Below are positions 10,901-23,239 of a stretch of 64,000 bases of DNA, one piece after another. Origin of the DNA: Nissolia schottii (Eukaryota > Streptophyta > Magnoliopsida > Fabales > Fabaceae); the NCBI GenBank assembly GCA_003254905.1, contig QANU01110798.1, positions 61,244 to 125,243 on the forward strand, in the 5' to 3' direction. Position 1 is the stretch's first letter. Each line of letters begins with the position of its first letter. The notes under the pieces are model-generated. The model saw nothing but the letters and a program-made list of their open reading frames with translations. It did not search any database and was not told the DNA's origin. The translations under genes were made by a program, and so were the position numbers.

Positions 10901-13000
10901 TTGCATCCAACTATATTTAATATTCATTTTTTCTCTCTTCCTCCCCACTATCCCTCGCGTGTTCTTCTTTGTTCTGTCTTCTTCTTTATTTTCTCTCTTT
11001 TGCCTCGCTCTCTTCTTTCATTCTCTCTCACATTTTCAGTTTACAACCTCTATTTTTATCTCTTTTCTTTCGTATGTAGGTCGTAAACATAGCATTTCCT
11101 TTTTCTTTTTTTCATCCCCAACCTCCAATTCATTCTTCTTTTTTGTTTCTTTCTTCTTCGTTTTCACTATCTCTTTTGATTTGTTTTCGTTTGCTTCTTC
11201 GTAAGACGTTATGGATTCCAAACTTTTTGTGTTTGTTTCTGTCGTAGTCTTTGTTCATGCTTGCTCAAAAGTTTGTGTATGAGTACAAAAGTTTGTGTCT
11301 CCTTGTTCAAAATTTTATATATGTGAGTACCAAGGTTTTCGTCTTCCTCGTTTTCATTTTTTTTGAAAAATTTATGTTTGTTAGTGCCAAAATTTGTGTA
11401 TACTTGTTCAAAAGTTTGTGTCTATAAACACAAAAATTTGTATATACTTTTTCAAAAGTTTGTATCTGTACGTATCAAAATTTATTTCTAGTTGTAAAGT
11501 TTGTGACTGTGAATACCAATTTTTGTTTTTTATTTGTGTAAAGTTTGTGTTTAGGAGTATGAGAGCATGTGAGACAGTTACCTTTCTCTATTTAGTTGAA
11601 TGTGAGTCCCATTTTGTTTTGTTTGTGTTTGATAATGTTTGTGTTTTTGTTTGTAAAGTCCGCGTCTTTGTTTTAAAATGTTTGTGTTTGATAAAAAAAA
11701 TGAGTGTAGAGTATGAGTAGGGAGCACGAGAAAGTGTACGACAACTATTTTCGCTATTTAATGCCGTGCAAATCTATTTTTTTTTTAGTTTTCGTATTTA
11801 ATAGTGTTTTTGTCTCTATTTTATAAATTTTATGTCTTTTTGTGTGAAATATTTGTGTCCAACTGTCCATGTTTGTCAATTTGTATAGGGCATATATGTA
11901 TACTTCGACTGTAGGTAAGGCATCTTTCACTAATACACTTACATCCACCATTACTCTTACTCTTATCCGTGAGTTTAGCAAGTGTTTATTTTCGCTCAAA
12001 ACAAGTTGCAAATAATGCCGAATATTATATTGGGGTCACTCCATTATTGAAGCATGCATACATGGAGTGAAAGTCTTGCCTATATACTATAGTCCTTTCT
12101 TTCTCTGACCAATGTATTCTCTTTTAAACTAATTATCAGTAGTATACTTCTGTGATTAAAAAGTTCGTTTGATAATTGTCTTTTCTTTATTTGTTATGAT
12201 TTGAAATTGATTCTTTCTCTCTAAACAAACAATTCCCTTACTATTACACCCAATACTAGTCCTAATCCTCTCTTTGTATTATTATTAGAGGAGCGTTATT
12301 TGTATTATTCAAAAAATATTAATACATTTTTACTTTTTTGAAAACATATTATGACACTCATAAAATATACGATGAGTTCTATAACGTGTTATGAGAGGAG
12401 TCACAAGATGTCTATACTTTTATAGTGATCAAAATAACATTTTATTTGATATTATTAAATTATGTATAGAAAAAAAGAGAAATAATAGTATATGAAAATT
12501 AAAATAGATAACTTTATGATAATTATATTCACAAAGATGCGATCCATCATGGTGGAGTCATCATAGTCCCCACCTTTAATGAATATATAATTGTCCTAAT
12601 TTTAGTTGTGACCATAACATTACTTAAAAATAAAACAATATATATGGGTCAAATATCAAACACAAAGTGTTTTGTGTGATAATTTTTTTTGTCTTAATTA
12701 AATCACTGTTATCTAAATCTTATTACAAGGAATCAAATTTGTTTTGACCCCATTATAAACCTGACATAGAAAGTAGAAATTTATGAGTAACTAAAAATTT
12801 ACGAGTAATTTTTTCTTATTATGATTCAAACTCAAAACTAAATTTTACAAAACTAAGATTGACAACACCTTTAACTAATCCAGTGGATAAATTTTAATAC
12901 TACCGATTAGCAAGTGGTAAGTAGTTTACATCTCGATCTGCCTCTCTCTCTCTCTCGCTATATATCTGGTATGTCAAGAATGTCGGAACACGAGCAAGGA
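7961..13000. other. Long intergenic region without a supported gene
   Basis: AT-rich sequence with only short chance ORFs. Two places look like promoters or LTR leaders rather than genes: a TATA-like CTATTTATAGAG near 9130 and GCTTATAAATACAAGG near 9800, the latter followed by a T-rich leader. I could not pair either with LTR ends. The tract 10900-11200 is a strongly T/C-rich strand, and 11250-11720 holds degenerate copies of CAAAAGTTTGTGT. Confidence 0.5.
11250..11720. repeat. Degenerate tandem CAAAAGTTTGTGT-type repeat
   Basis: Words such as CAAAAGTTTGTGTATGAG, CAAAAGTTTGTGTCT, CAAAATTTGTGTATAC and CAAAAGTTTGTATCTG follow each other at roughly 30-40-base intervals. The reverse complements (GCACAAACTTTTGAACAA) occur in the same style at 31540-31880, so the two tracts look like copies of one repeat in opposite orientation. 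Not coding. Confidence 0.5.
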
Positions 13001-13054
13001 CGTGCACCCCCAACTTCTCTCCCGCACACTATATACCTCCCACCCCATAATATA

Positions 13055-13075
13055 ATATATATAAACCCTAATTAG
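13055..13075 (+). promoter_or_regulatory. Probable TATA region of the AHL gene
   Basis: The sequence ATAATATATATAAACCC lies about 255 bases before the chosen start codon of the AHL gene and is the best TATA-like match in the upstream region. CT-rich and CCACC-rich leader sequence follows. The transcription start is not known from sequence. Confidence 0.4.
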
Positions 13076-13322
13076 GTAATTCCCAACATCATATATCCAT
13101 CTCCTACCATCATTTTTTTATTTTGTTTCCTCTGTTGACTCACACCTTCACAGTACCCTTTCTCAGATCATCCATCGCAGCAAATACACAAAAACAACAC
13201 CACCACCACTATATCACTCTCTCAGCCTCACATAAAACTAACTTCATTTGATAACTGCCTCCTTCTATAATTCTCTTGTGTCCGTTATAACTAACTTTGC
13301 AATTCAACTTCCGAAGGACCAT

Positions 13323-14222
13323 ATGGCGAACCGGTGGTGGACCGGGTCAGCGGGTCTAGGAGCCGACCCATCCCCAATCAAAAAACCGGATCTGAGTTTC
13401 ACCACGAACGACACCGTTTCAACAACAACGCTACCGAACGGCAACAACAACAACAACGTGGTGATAAGTGATCAACATCACCAACGTGGCGGAGAACAAG
13501 AAGAAGAGGAGAAAGAGAACAGCGATGAGCCCAAAGAAGGCGCCATCGAGCTGGCCACCACGCGCCGCCCAAGAGGCCGCCCGCCCGGCTCCAGGAACAA
13601 GCCCAAGCCTCCCGTGTTCGTCACGCGCGACAGCCCCAACGCGCTGCGGAGCCACGTCATGGAGATCGCCGCTGGCGCGGACATCGCCGAGAGCGTCGCC
13701 GGCTTCGCACGCCGCCGCCAGCGCGGAGTCTGCGTCCTCAGCGGCAGCGGCGCCGTCCTCAACGCCACGCTCCGTCAGCCGGCGGCTCCTGGAGCCGTGG
13801 TGACGCTCCACGGCCGGTTCGAGATCCTGTCGCTGACCGGCTCGTTTTTGCCCGGGCCGGCGCTTCCTGGGGCCACGGGGCTGACGGTTTATCTGGCCGG
13901 AGGGCAGGGGCAGGTCGTCGGGGGCGGGGTGGCGGGGCCGCTGGTTGCGGCAGGAACGGTGATGGTGATGGCGGCGACGTTTTCGAACGCGTCGTACGAG
14001 AGGTTGCCAGTGGAGGAGGAAGAGCAGGAAGGGCATGGCGGCGGAGGAGGATCAGCCATAGAAGGATCGTCGTCGGTTGCTGCGGTGTATGAAAGTGTTG
14101 GCGGTGCTTCGAATTTGGGTGTAGTGAATAACGGGCAATCGCAGGTGAACCATGAAGGTGGTTACTTATCTGCATGGGGTCATGGTCATGGTCATGGTCA
14201 TGGAGGAAGGACACCTTACTAA
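13323..14222 (+). CDS. AT-hook motif nuclear-localized (AHL) protein, PPC domain (299 aa)
   Basis: Single-exon gene. The start is the Met of MANRWWTG, the usual N-terminus of clade A AHL proteins; an in-frame upstream ATG at 13248 would add 25 residues. The AT-hook core [17 protein letters not shown] lies at about residues 81-97 and the type I pattern (RGRPPGS followed by KPP) fits. The PPC/DUF296 domain follows from about residue 98 to 230, with the marks [27 protein letters not shown] and [17 protein letters not shown]. The tail is Gly-rich and ends in a [10 protein letters not shown] run. Known role of the family: trimeric AT-rich minor-groove binders that repress genes in hypocotyl growth, flowering and hormone response. 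It resembles the AHL18/19/20/22 group, but the exact member is not assigned. The coding sequence is much more GC-rich than its flanks, which produces long meaningless antisense ORFs. Confidence 0.93.
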   Translation: MANRWWTGSAGLGADPSPIKKPDLSFTTNDTVSTTTLPNGNNNNNVVISDQHHQRGGEQEEEEKENSDEPKEGAIELATTRRPRGRPPGSRNKPKPPVFVTRDSPNALRSHVMEIAAGADIAESVAGFARRRQRGVCVLSGSGAVLNATLRQPAAPGAVVTLHGRFEILSLTGSFLPGPALPGATGLTVYLAGGQGQVVGGGVAGPLVAAGTVMVMAATFSNASYERLPVEEEEQEGHGGGGGSAIEGSSSVAAVYESVGGASNLGVVNNGQSQVNHEGGYLSAWGHGHGHGHGGRTPY

Positions 14223-16260
14223 TACTGCAATATTTGGTTTGGTTTCTTGAAAGGGTAAAGCATTGTATTTGGATTTAAAGATAAAAGAAAGGCAGTGAGC
14301 CTTTTAATCCATCATAGTTTGGGAAAACAAACATATACACACGCGCACGCACATGCGTATAATTCGTTAATGCTATTGCTTCAACAACATGAGATAGAGG
14401 AACTTCTTTATAGATTAATATTTTAGTTAATCTTTACTATATAAAGTTGTTTTTTTTTTTTTACTTCATTCTTGCTTTAGACTCGCTACTTGTACACTAT
14501 AAAAATTGAGACTATGTGCGCACCATTTAGAGATACAAACATTACAAAGTAAAGAAACAAATATTATAAAACAGATAAACTAACATTATATATCAAACAC
14601 ATAAACGAGTAATATTAAACATACGTAGCTCGTGTACACACAAAACATAAAAATAATAAGTATCAAACACATAAACGAGCAAATATTAAACACATATGTG
14701 TCCGTGTATGCATAAATGTTCGATAACAATGTTTACCTTGGTAAAGACCTATCGCCAATATCTACCTCCTTGAGGGAATCCTGTACTTCAAACTTTTTAG
14801 CATTATTAGAATTATTGTTCTCAAAACCTAAAGGACTACAATCATAAATACAATCATACAAGTAGTCATACACAACAACATTGTCGGTGCTTCCATCAGC
14901 AACAACTGCTGTTAGTCGAGCTAATTAGCTCTCAGTCATATACTAGTATGGGGTAAGGCCACTTCTGCCCCGACCTTGTGTACTCAATAGAATCCATGGA
15001 ACCCAATTTGGCAATTCTCGACCTCTATTGGGTTGAAGGTCTCTTGGTATAATTTGAACAGCTTCATGCTAGGATGGTACATCTTGAACTCAATATGTAA
15101 TTGTTCATAATAACAATTACTCTTATCAGCCATGATTGTGGAACTAGGTTTCCCTAGTTGATCTAATTATTTAATAAAATATGTTTTGATAATAATAAAT
15201 ACAATATGTTCTAATTGTCTATGCTTATTGCCTATGCTTATGTTTGTAGAACTAGGTTTTCCTAGTTGTTCTATTTAATACAACATATCTTGATGATGAC
15301 AAATAAAACATAACAAACACCTAATGACAATTAGAATGCAAAATGATGTTATATGCTAAATATATTACATTTGGTCTTGTATGATTGCACTTGATGGTAT
15401 CATATAGCTTACACATCATACAATGATAAATAAGGAACATCATTTTGAGAACATATCCAATAAATTTCTATATGTGCCTTGATGGATTAACTATTGGATA
15501 TATTTATGTCTAAATGTATATATGCATGAATATCAAGTGCTATAGTGTTAGAATGCATGCATGTTACGCAAAGAATATTATTTGATTAATATAATGATTT
15601 GATCCTTGCCTAATTGTATATGCATGATGCATTGATTGATTTATAGATGCATATTAAGATATTGGAACACATTAATTAATTGTACTTTCAAGTGAATAAT
15701 CTTATGTATAGGAAAGTCCAAGGTATCAAGAACAAGATGAATCAAGAAGGAACATATTTATATGATGCCCAAAGCCCAAAAGGCGGAGCATAAAAAATTT
15801 ATTCCATGAAGAACATGGTAATGCCAAAGATATGATTCATGAAGAATACTTATTTGGTGGTTTCTCAAATACCCCATGGGGTAAATGCCCCATTCTACGT
15901 AATTTATTCATTTTTGATAATTTTTACAACTAAAGTCATCAAATTTTATTATCATTTCATGACATCTAATATGATGTATTAATGAATTATATGATCTAAT
16001 ATGATAAATTAATACTTTTCAATACAATATTTATAGAGAGGTGCATCGTAAGCTTAAATGATCCGCAAATCTCTAAACCTCTTATAAGTTGACTCTTTCA
16101 ATTTGACTAATGAAAAGTTTATTACGATTATATAAAATATGAAATAATAACAAAATTTGATGAATTTAACTAGTTAAAAAATTGTTAAAAAATTAGATGA
16201 ATTAAGTAGCATAAGGTATTTAAATAGCCACTTATTTATAATACTTGCAATATTAAAAAT
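14223..16260. other. Intergenic region, no supported gene
   Basis: 3' flank of the AHL gene, then AT-rich sequence. The stretch 14500-14730 repeats words such as ATCAAACACATAAACGAG and is probably a small degraded repeat. From 14860 to 15150 base composition is more balanced but no reading frame longer than a few dozen codons is convincing. Confidence 0.45.
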
Positions 16261-16264
16261 ATTT

Positions 16265-17060
16265 GGGATAACATTGTGCTTTCTTCCATTCATGTTTATA
16301 CGTTTATACCATGCAAGCCAGCCTTTTGGTTCCTTAAGAAGATTGATAGCACTATTAGAAACTTTATTTGGAGTGGCAAGGGAGGCTCTTGCAACTTAAA
16401 CCTTGCTAGTTGGGATGTGCGCATTTGCCCCGACAAAGTATGGTGGATTGGGGATCCGTGACGCGATCGAGGCGACATAATATTTCTTACATGGCAATTT
16501 GGTCTTGCAATTAATATTTAATGGAGCCTTCCAAACCGTGGGTGGCTCTCGTCCCCAGGCTTGTTTTCTGCAGTATTGTGCTCCTCCTCCTACAGCTTCC
16601 TATATTTGGAAAAATCCTAGTTAAGGCGTTGAATGCTCTTCGGGAAGGATTTTGGGCAATGGTGTCTCCTCTATATGGGACACGAACTTGTTAGGGAGTG
16701 GGCCTCATCGTAATGTTGCTCCCTATGTGCATATCTCTGATACTGAGCTGAAATTTGGGTGCTAATTCGTGGACCACTCTATTCCGGAAGACATCAAATC
16801 GATTATTCGGCGCATGGATCCACCTCCCTCGGTCTGCGAAAGAGGATGTGTGGGTACCACCGGAAGTTACTCAAAATCATAGCTGGGATATATAGCAATC
16901 GATGTTGGCAGCTTTTGTGGAAAATCAAGGTGCCAGAGAAGATAGATACTGAGCTTCCCTGCATCATGTGCTCCACACTGCCAATATATAAATGTGAGGA
17001 TAGTTAAGCCAAACTGGGTTCTAGAACTAGCCAGGGTTCCCCTCAGGTACAGTTAGATTA
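16265..17060 (+). pseudogene. LINE (L1-like) remnant: end of reverse transcriptase and zf-RVT
   Basis: Conceptual translation in shifting frames shows the C-terminal part of a plant L1-type ORF2. The marks are KKIDSTIRNFIWSGKGG, LASWDVRICPDK followed after a frame change by GGLGIRDAIEA, then SIPEDIKSIIRR and WQLLWKIKVPEKI, the start of the zf-RVT region. Several stops and frameshifts make it non-functional. The catalytic RT core and the endonuclease are missing upstream. No poly-A tail or target duplication was defined. Confidence 0.75.
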
Positions 17061-17639
17061 TGGCTCTTCTTGATCAACAGACGGTGACTTTGTAATTTCC
17101 TTGTTTCCTTTTGTTTTCTTGTCTCACTTTACTAGAAAAATAATAAGTCGTCAAAGAAACAAAAATTAGTATAACTCCCTATAACTCAATGAAATAAATA
17201 CCATAAATGCTTAGTTTAATATATATATGGTTGAATTGTTATATCATACATTATTTTTGACAAATATTATTTTATAATTTGATGAAATATAACACAGTAA
17301 TAATAAGGATATAAAATTATTTTAATAAACTCAACAAATATAAATAAAGAAAAAAACAAATTAACTTAAGTATTTAACAAAGTGATTAAAATTATACATT
17401 TGAGAGCAAAACTAAGTATAAATTTAGACTTTAAAACTTATAGTAGAATAAAAAAATGTATTGAGTTTGTTAAATTTGTATGCATAAAAAGAATTTATCA
17501 AAGAGTTAACTTGTTTTAGGTATTAGGATAATAAATTGATAACAGTTTAAGAATTTACTTAAAATTTCAATTAAAAGAAAAGTAATATATTAATTGTTTG
17601 ACCATGCTAAATATTTTATAATTAATCAATACTAACCAT

Positions 17640-19030
17640 GCATCAAAAGAAGATACTAATTAATTACCAACGGACAATTTAAAAAAATATATATAAATAA
17701 ACAGGACATTACTGACATATATATATCGGTAATTTATTAAATTAAAAAATATTTAAATAAAATATAAATTATTCTTTAAAAAAATGACATTTTATCTTTT
17801 TATGTCTCTAAACTTCTTTTCTATAAAATAATTTAAAATATTTAATATATATTTAACTATATTTTAACTTAATATTACTTTTAAAATTAAAAATAATAAG
17901 TTAAATACTTTAATTATTTTAATTTTAATATAATTTTTTATTAAAATAAGCACTTATATGAATTTATCTCTAAATATAAAATAAATATAGTCACATTTGT
18001 ATATATAAGTTGCTTTTTTTAAAATAAATATCAACAAAATTCACTTAAGGGATAATTCTCATTTTGGTCCCTAAAAGTGTAAGCTCGAGTTACTTTGGTC
18101 CTTGAAAATCAAATTTTGAATTTTTAATCTCTGAAATTGTAAGTTGTAGGTCAAATTAGTCCTTCAGTTGATTATCATTACTGTATTATCATATTTTCGT
18201 TGATTTATCATATTAAAAGAGACAATAACAACAATTGAGGCTACAAATGAGTTGTATCTACACTTGAAACTACAAATGAGGTAGCTAGAGCAGTTATGAT
18301 GGTAAAAGGAGTTGCAATAGCAACTAAGATTCGTCACAACCATATTTTTACCCTTTAGTGTTATCACATAGTCTTTGTTTTTATCACATTTTCATTTAAT
18401 GCGAAAAACTAGTGAAAGCATGACAATACAATAATGATAATGAATTGAGGGACTAATTTAACTAGCAACTTAAAATTTCTAAGATTAAAAAGTCTGATTT
18501 TGAATTTCAAGGACCAAAGTGACTCAGGATTTCACTTTGAGGAACAAAAATGAGCATTTCTCCATTCACCTACATATCAAAACATAGATATGATATATAC
18601 AATATACATATTTAACTACTATAGTACTAAACATATCAATGTCAATAACTTAGGTGTTTCAATTTCTTACCAACATAAATTATAACTATTACCACATATT
18701 GAAACATATTCATCTCACAAAGATTAATATAATTAGTTTACATTCTATACATTTTTCTTTTGCATATATATAATTTTATCCTTCTTCCTTCATAATATAA
18801 CAAGAAAATTTTAGGATATATAAAATGAACATTGTAGAAAAGTTAACATAAAATATTTAGAGAGGATTATCAATTTTAAGTAGTATTTTAATTGTAATTA
18901 CTTTAAGAGTCAATAATTGAAATTTGAAAAAAAAAATGGAGAAAGACATTATAGTAAAATGATATATAAAGAGACAAAATAAAAAAATTTGAAGAAAGAA
19001 ATTATAGTAACATTATATTCAAATGCATAA
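17640..19030. repeat. Left arm of a large imperfect inverted repeat
   Basis: The reverse complement of 23240-24000 matches this arm. Shared landmarks in order are CATATATATC/TATC near AATAACTTAGGTGTTTC, ATATCAAAACATAGATATGATATATAC, ATTAGTTTACATTC, ATACATTTTTCTTTTGC, CTTCCTTCATAATATAA and TTATATTCAAA at the inner end. This arm is longer because a 0.5-kb element is inserted at 18048. The outermost part also carries short CACTA-like motifs (TTACCAACGGACA, CATATATATATCGGTAAT). Confidence 0.65.
18048..18563. mobile_element. MULE-type foldback element with long terminal inverted repeats
   Basis: About 516 bp. The left end GGATAATTCTCATTTTGGTCCC continues through TACTTTGGTCCTTGAAAATC. The reverse complement of the right end reads GGAGAAATGCTCATTTTTGT, then CACTTTGGTCCTTGAAATTC. 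Arms extend well over 100 bp. It is flanked by ATTCACTTA (18039-18047) and ATTCACCTA (18564-18572), a 9-bp target duplication with one mismatch, as expected for Mutator-like elements. The inverted arm near 23.73 kb lacks the insert and so acts as an empty site. No transposase, so non-autonomous. Confidence 0.75.
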
Positions 19031-19254
19031 ATGTTCATGTCACAACATCTCTTTATGAGATTTATTTTTACTAGCAGGTTGTGCCTGCCGATCTGAACTT
19101 TTTATAAATTGTTGATTAAAAAATGCATGGTGATATATAAATGTATAAAATAGGGAAAAAAACGTTGGAGTGTGATGAATAAATAGAAAGAGTAGAAGAA
19201 ATTGTAATGGAATGAAGGTAGTGGTTAGAATAATTGATAGAAAGTGGATTGTGA

Positions 19255-21084
19255 AGATCCAAGCTTTCAGAGGCGCGTTACAGCGACATGGATGCTCTCC
19301 CATAGCGCTGCAGCGACATGGATGTGCTGCAACGACATGGAGGATGCATCAGAAACCTAGCTGCAGCCTTTTGGGCCAGAGAGGGACCGTCCCTTCGCCT
19401 ATATATAGAACTCCTCTCACAACTCTACAACTCACTCAGAGCTTCAGATTCCTCCTTCAAGCGCAAAATTTTTGCTCATCTTGCTCATATATAGAACTCG
19501 TCTTCACCTTGGGTAGGTAGCCAATCCTTTTAGGGATGACCTAGGGTAGTAGCCCCCGACACCGCTACTTTGGTAATGGTAGCGCCGTGGTAATGTCCAA
19601 CAGCCGTGACGATGCCAAATCGCCCTAGCAATTCTAGTGCACTATTGTGATGCCCTTCAGTATATTTTATTTAGTTTTCTGATGGTGTGGTTGGCCTTTT
19701 CAGGTGCCAACGTTATGCCGCTTGGAGCTTTTAGTGCCAGTGCACCCCAATCTTAGGCTTTTCCAGGTGAGTGGAGGTCCCAGTGCGTTGATGGTGTGCC
19801 ACATTAGTGGTCCATCAATTGAGTTAGTTATGTTTATAGGTATTATGATTATCATTATTTGTTCAGTTAGTATACTTAGCAGATGACATGCTAGGATAGA
19901 GATCTATGTGAATATTATATGATGCATGATGATATATTTAGAATTGTTTGATTAAGTTTAAATAATAAGACCCTAATAAAGACTCTGGTTAAGGAAGGGT
20001 CTTAGCTAAGGAAAGTTATAGCTAGGAAAAACTTGGTAGTTAAGCTGTCTGTCGTGACGCATCTCTCTTTCCTGGGAATCTCCCTAAGTACGGGACCGCA
20101 GTCCTTAGTTCCGGACGAGTAACAAGACTAAATTACAAACTGGCTAGGATGTTACCTTCCATAAATAGTAGGCTTAATATCTAAACATCTTCAATAAACA
20201 GTCTAGCTCACCTAGAAGACTTCATAAACAAAACACCTTAGGGTAGAGAACTTAGTTCAGTATATATGTTTAGTAGGGCATGGGGTCAACATCCCCATAA
20301 ATTATATTCAATATTATATGGGGTCAGTTTCCCCACAATTATATTCAATAAATGGGGTTAGCATCCCCACAATTTAGATTCAATATTATATAGCTTTAGG
20401 GTATGAGTACCCTCGATGATCCGGTATCTGGGTTCTAGCGTACCCAAAACCGCAGGGATTTATCCTAGCAAAGTAAGGTCGAGCTCACACTCCCTTGAAT
20501 CGAGGATCGAGAGGCATCTCTCCTTGCGCCCCTCTGCCGAAGGTGGGCACATGTTGCAGGCAGAAACATAGTTACATTCAGCAGTTACTTTCCAACTTTA
20601 CTTTCATGTATCATATTTATTGTTTAGCTACATATATACATTGTATTACATGCAATATTTGTTATGTGAGTGGTACTGAGGTACCCACCATTGAGTTAAC
20701 AACTCACTCATCTGTCATGTTATTTTTCAGATACAGTTAATGAAAGTAAGAACGTCCCCCTCGTCTAGTAGCAATGAGGCCTAGCGTCAATAGGAAGCTC
20801 TGCTTTACAGTGGGGTCTACCAAGGTTCATATATTTTTAGATATGCTTCATATCACTTTGGCAAGATTCCCGTTTTCGCATACATGTATTAGTACACTAG
20901 CATTTATTTCCAGACAGATGTAATTCAAAGATTTTAGTAAAGTTTATTTATAAGACCAACCATTTATTTATATTTATAAAATAAGTTATTTATTTTATCA
21001 TGCATGACAGTTAGTATGCCACGTCAAAGCTTCCGTATGGACAATAGTCCTACGTGCGGTCTCGTCCTAAGTTGGGGTGTGCCA
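19255..21084 (+). mobile_element. LTR (solo or remnant), plus orientation
   Basis: Matches the reverse complement of the LTR at about 21.26-22.48 kb. Shared marks are CAGCGACATGG-type words, GGGTAGTAG, GGAGGTCCC, CCATCAATTGAGT, CTCCCTTG and TTATCCTAG. A TATA-like CCTATATATAGAACTC lies at about 19398 and is followed by a leader like those in the 26-30 kb LTRs. The right end GTTGGGGTGTGCCA (to 21084) resembles the usual TGTGACA type of end. The left end is degraded and its position is approximate. Interior genes of the retroelement are absent. Confidence 0.65.
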
Positions 21085-21259
21085 TGGATAGATATATTTT
21101 GTGAGAAAAATTGAAAGAGAGAAAATGTTTATAAAAGGGTAAAAATGGAAAAATAATTGGACCCTAAATAATTGGCATAATCCCCTTTAAGCAAATATAT
21201 AAACGAGGTAAATGCAAGATAATTCAAATAAGTCAACATATTATAATCATTTTGAAGTA

Positions 21260-22484
21260 CTAATACTGAATAAGGAAACTGATAAAGTTACTGTATAATA
21301 CTGTCCACCTCCAGTTGAGGGATCAAGGACAGATATATCTCAATCCTCGGTCAAGGGAGTGCAAGCTCAATCTTGTTTCACTAGGATAAGTCCTCGCAAT
21401 TCGGGTGCGCTGGACCCCGTACAGTATACTGAATTATTGTAGGTATGATAAACCCATATCTAGGACTCGCCGAGTATACTGAACTCATTCTATAAGCTAA
21501 ATAAGTACTGATATTGCTGAATTGTAAGTCTGTTAACCTAGGGTTCTTATGCATAACTGTTATGATACTTTAATTATCATGGGTGATCTAACTATAGTCT
21601 AATTACTATAATTAATTACCAACATATTATATTCTATGTCTACTCATTATGGAAAGTCTATTATTCTACTGTCATGCTATGGAAGTTGCTGCATAAGCCT
21701 AACCAAATAGTTCTAAGCATATAAACGCATATAACATGTATATAAGTCTCTACTTAAGCCTAACATGTGATTTACTAAGCATATAAGCATTTAATTAACC
21801 TAGCTTAATAACTAATAATTAAAAAAATTAAATAACTAATACAACATGCTAACATAACTGACTCAATTGATGGACAGCTAATACGGCACATCATCGACAC
21901 ACCGGGACCTCCACTGATCTCGAATGGCCTAAGACTTGGGAGCGCTAGCATTGGAAGCTCTGAGTAGATTTGCATCGGCACCTAGATTGACCAAAAAACA
22001 CCACACTATGAGAAATTAACAAAAATAACATTACTGAAGGGTGTCGCGGTAGTGAACACGCGTCACTATGGCGAACCGACATCGCCATGGCAGTCGTGCA
22101 CCATCACAATGTTAACACTATCAAAGTTTGGCATTTGACCCTACTACCCTAAGCCACCCTAAAAAGACTAACTACATACCCTCGGTGAAGATGTTGCATC
22201 CTTACTAGAAAATAACTAAGCAGAAAAGTTCCAGCACTGGGTGGAACCTTAGAAGCTCTAAATGAATTAGCAACTGTAGCTCTGCTTGGGGTTCTATTTA
22301 TACGAGGAGGTCCTCTTGAATGCTGCTACAGTGCTAGGGTTTCTGGAACCTCCGTGTCACTGCAGCACATCGCTTGCTCCGTGTCGCTGCAATGTTGTGG
22401 GAACTCTGCAGCGAGTCCTTTACTCTATGTCACTGTAGCGCGGTGGGCACGCTGTAGTTCCCTTCCGAGACATGGGGTATTACA
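21260..22484 (-). mobile_element. LTR remnant of the same family, minus orientation
   Basis: Read on the minus strand it begins TGTAATACCCCATGTC at 22484, a normal LTR start, then has a TATA-like CGTATAAATAGAACCC and the landmarks shared with the plus copy. Homology fades near 21260, so its 3' end is missing. With the plus copy it forms an inverted pair separated by only about 180 bases. Confidence 0.65.
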
Positions 22485-23239
22485 ATAGTGGTATAGAATT
22501 GGGCAGTCGTAATCCTTTGACAATATAGTTTCAGCCACATGCGTTGTCTCGAATTCAAATCCTTGTGTGTGATGTCTCAACATTCATTCTCTCTCACTAA
22601 TCACAAAAGACAACATGAACCAAAATAGTGGTCATTGATAAATTGTGAAGCCATGATTAGTTGACCCCCTGCATATAAATGCTTGTTTTCTTCTACGTGC
22701 CAAAAGTGTTCATACTTGGGTTTAATATAATTCGTCGACAAGATTCATCTTTTCCATCATTTGGAGGTAGTTGGCATATGTTGCATCTAACCTTTGACAG
22801 TGACTTCAAAATGGAGTGAAAGCAGTGTATCTTACTTAACTATTTTTTTTCACACTCGTGCAACAATTTCCTCTAAAAAAATTATTATTGGTAGATATAT
22901 CTGTTGAAAATAATATAAACTATAACCCTAAACCCTAAATAATTTTTTAACTATTACTGATAGAAAATTTTGCCAAAAATATTGGACTAATTACTACCAG
23001 ATTCTGTTGGAAACCTACTACTGCTTCTTGGCGCCACGAAATACTAATCGATTTTTTGATGGATAAAAAGTATATGAGAGAAACAAAGATCCACCACATT
23101 AGGGCTTAGTTTTACACTTCATTTATATTTTGAGCTCAGTGGGATTCAAATTCAACAAATCAAGGCAAAAGGGCTCCAACCACCAGGTTACCACATGTTG
23201 TTGTGTCATAGTGCTGCAATTAATATATATTTAAATGAC

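Noticed and set aside
10901-11221. ORFs rich in Phe/Ser or Glu/Lys
   Set aside because: They are products of a T/C-rich strand with no other coding evidence.
13431-14214. Long antisense and alternate-frame ORFs over the AHL gene (201, 151, 111 and 96 codons)
   Set aside because: They are shadows caused by the high GC of the AHL coding sequence. They show no domain and only the AHL frame has the AT-hook and PPC motifs.
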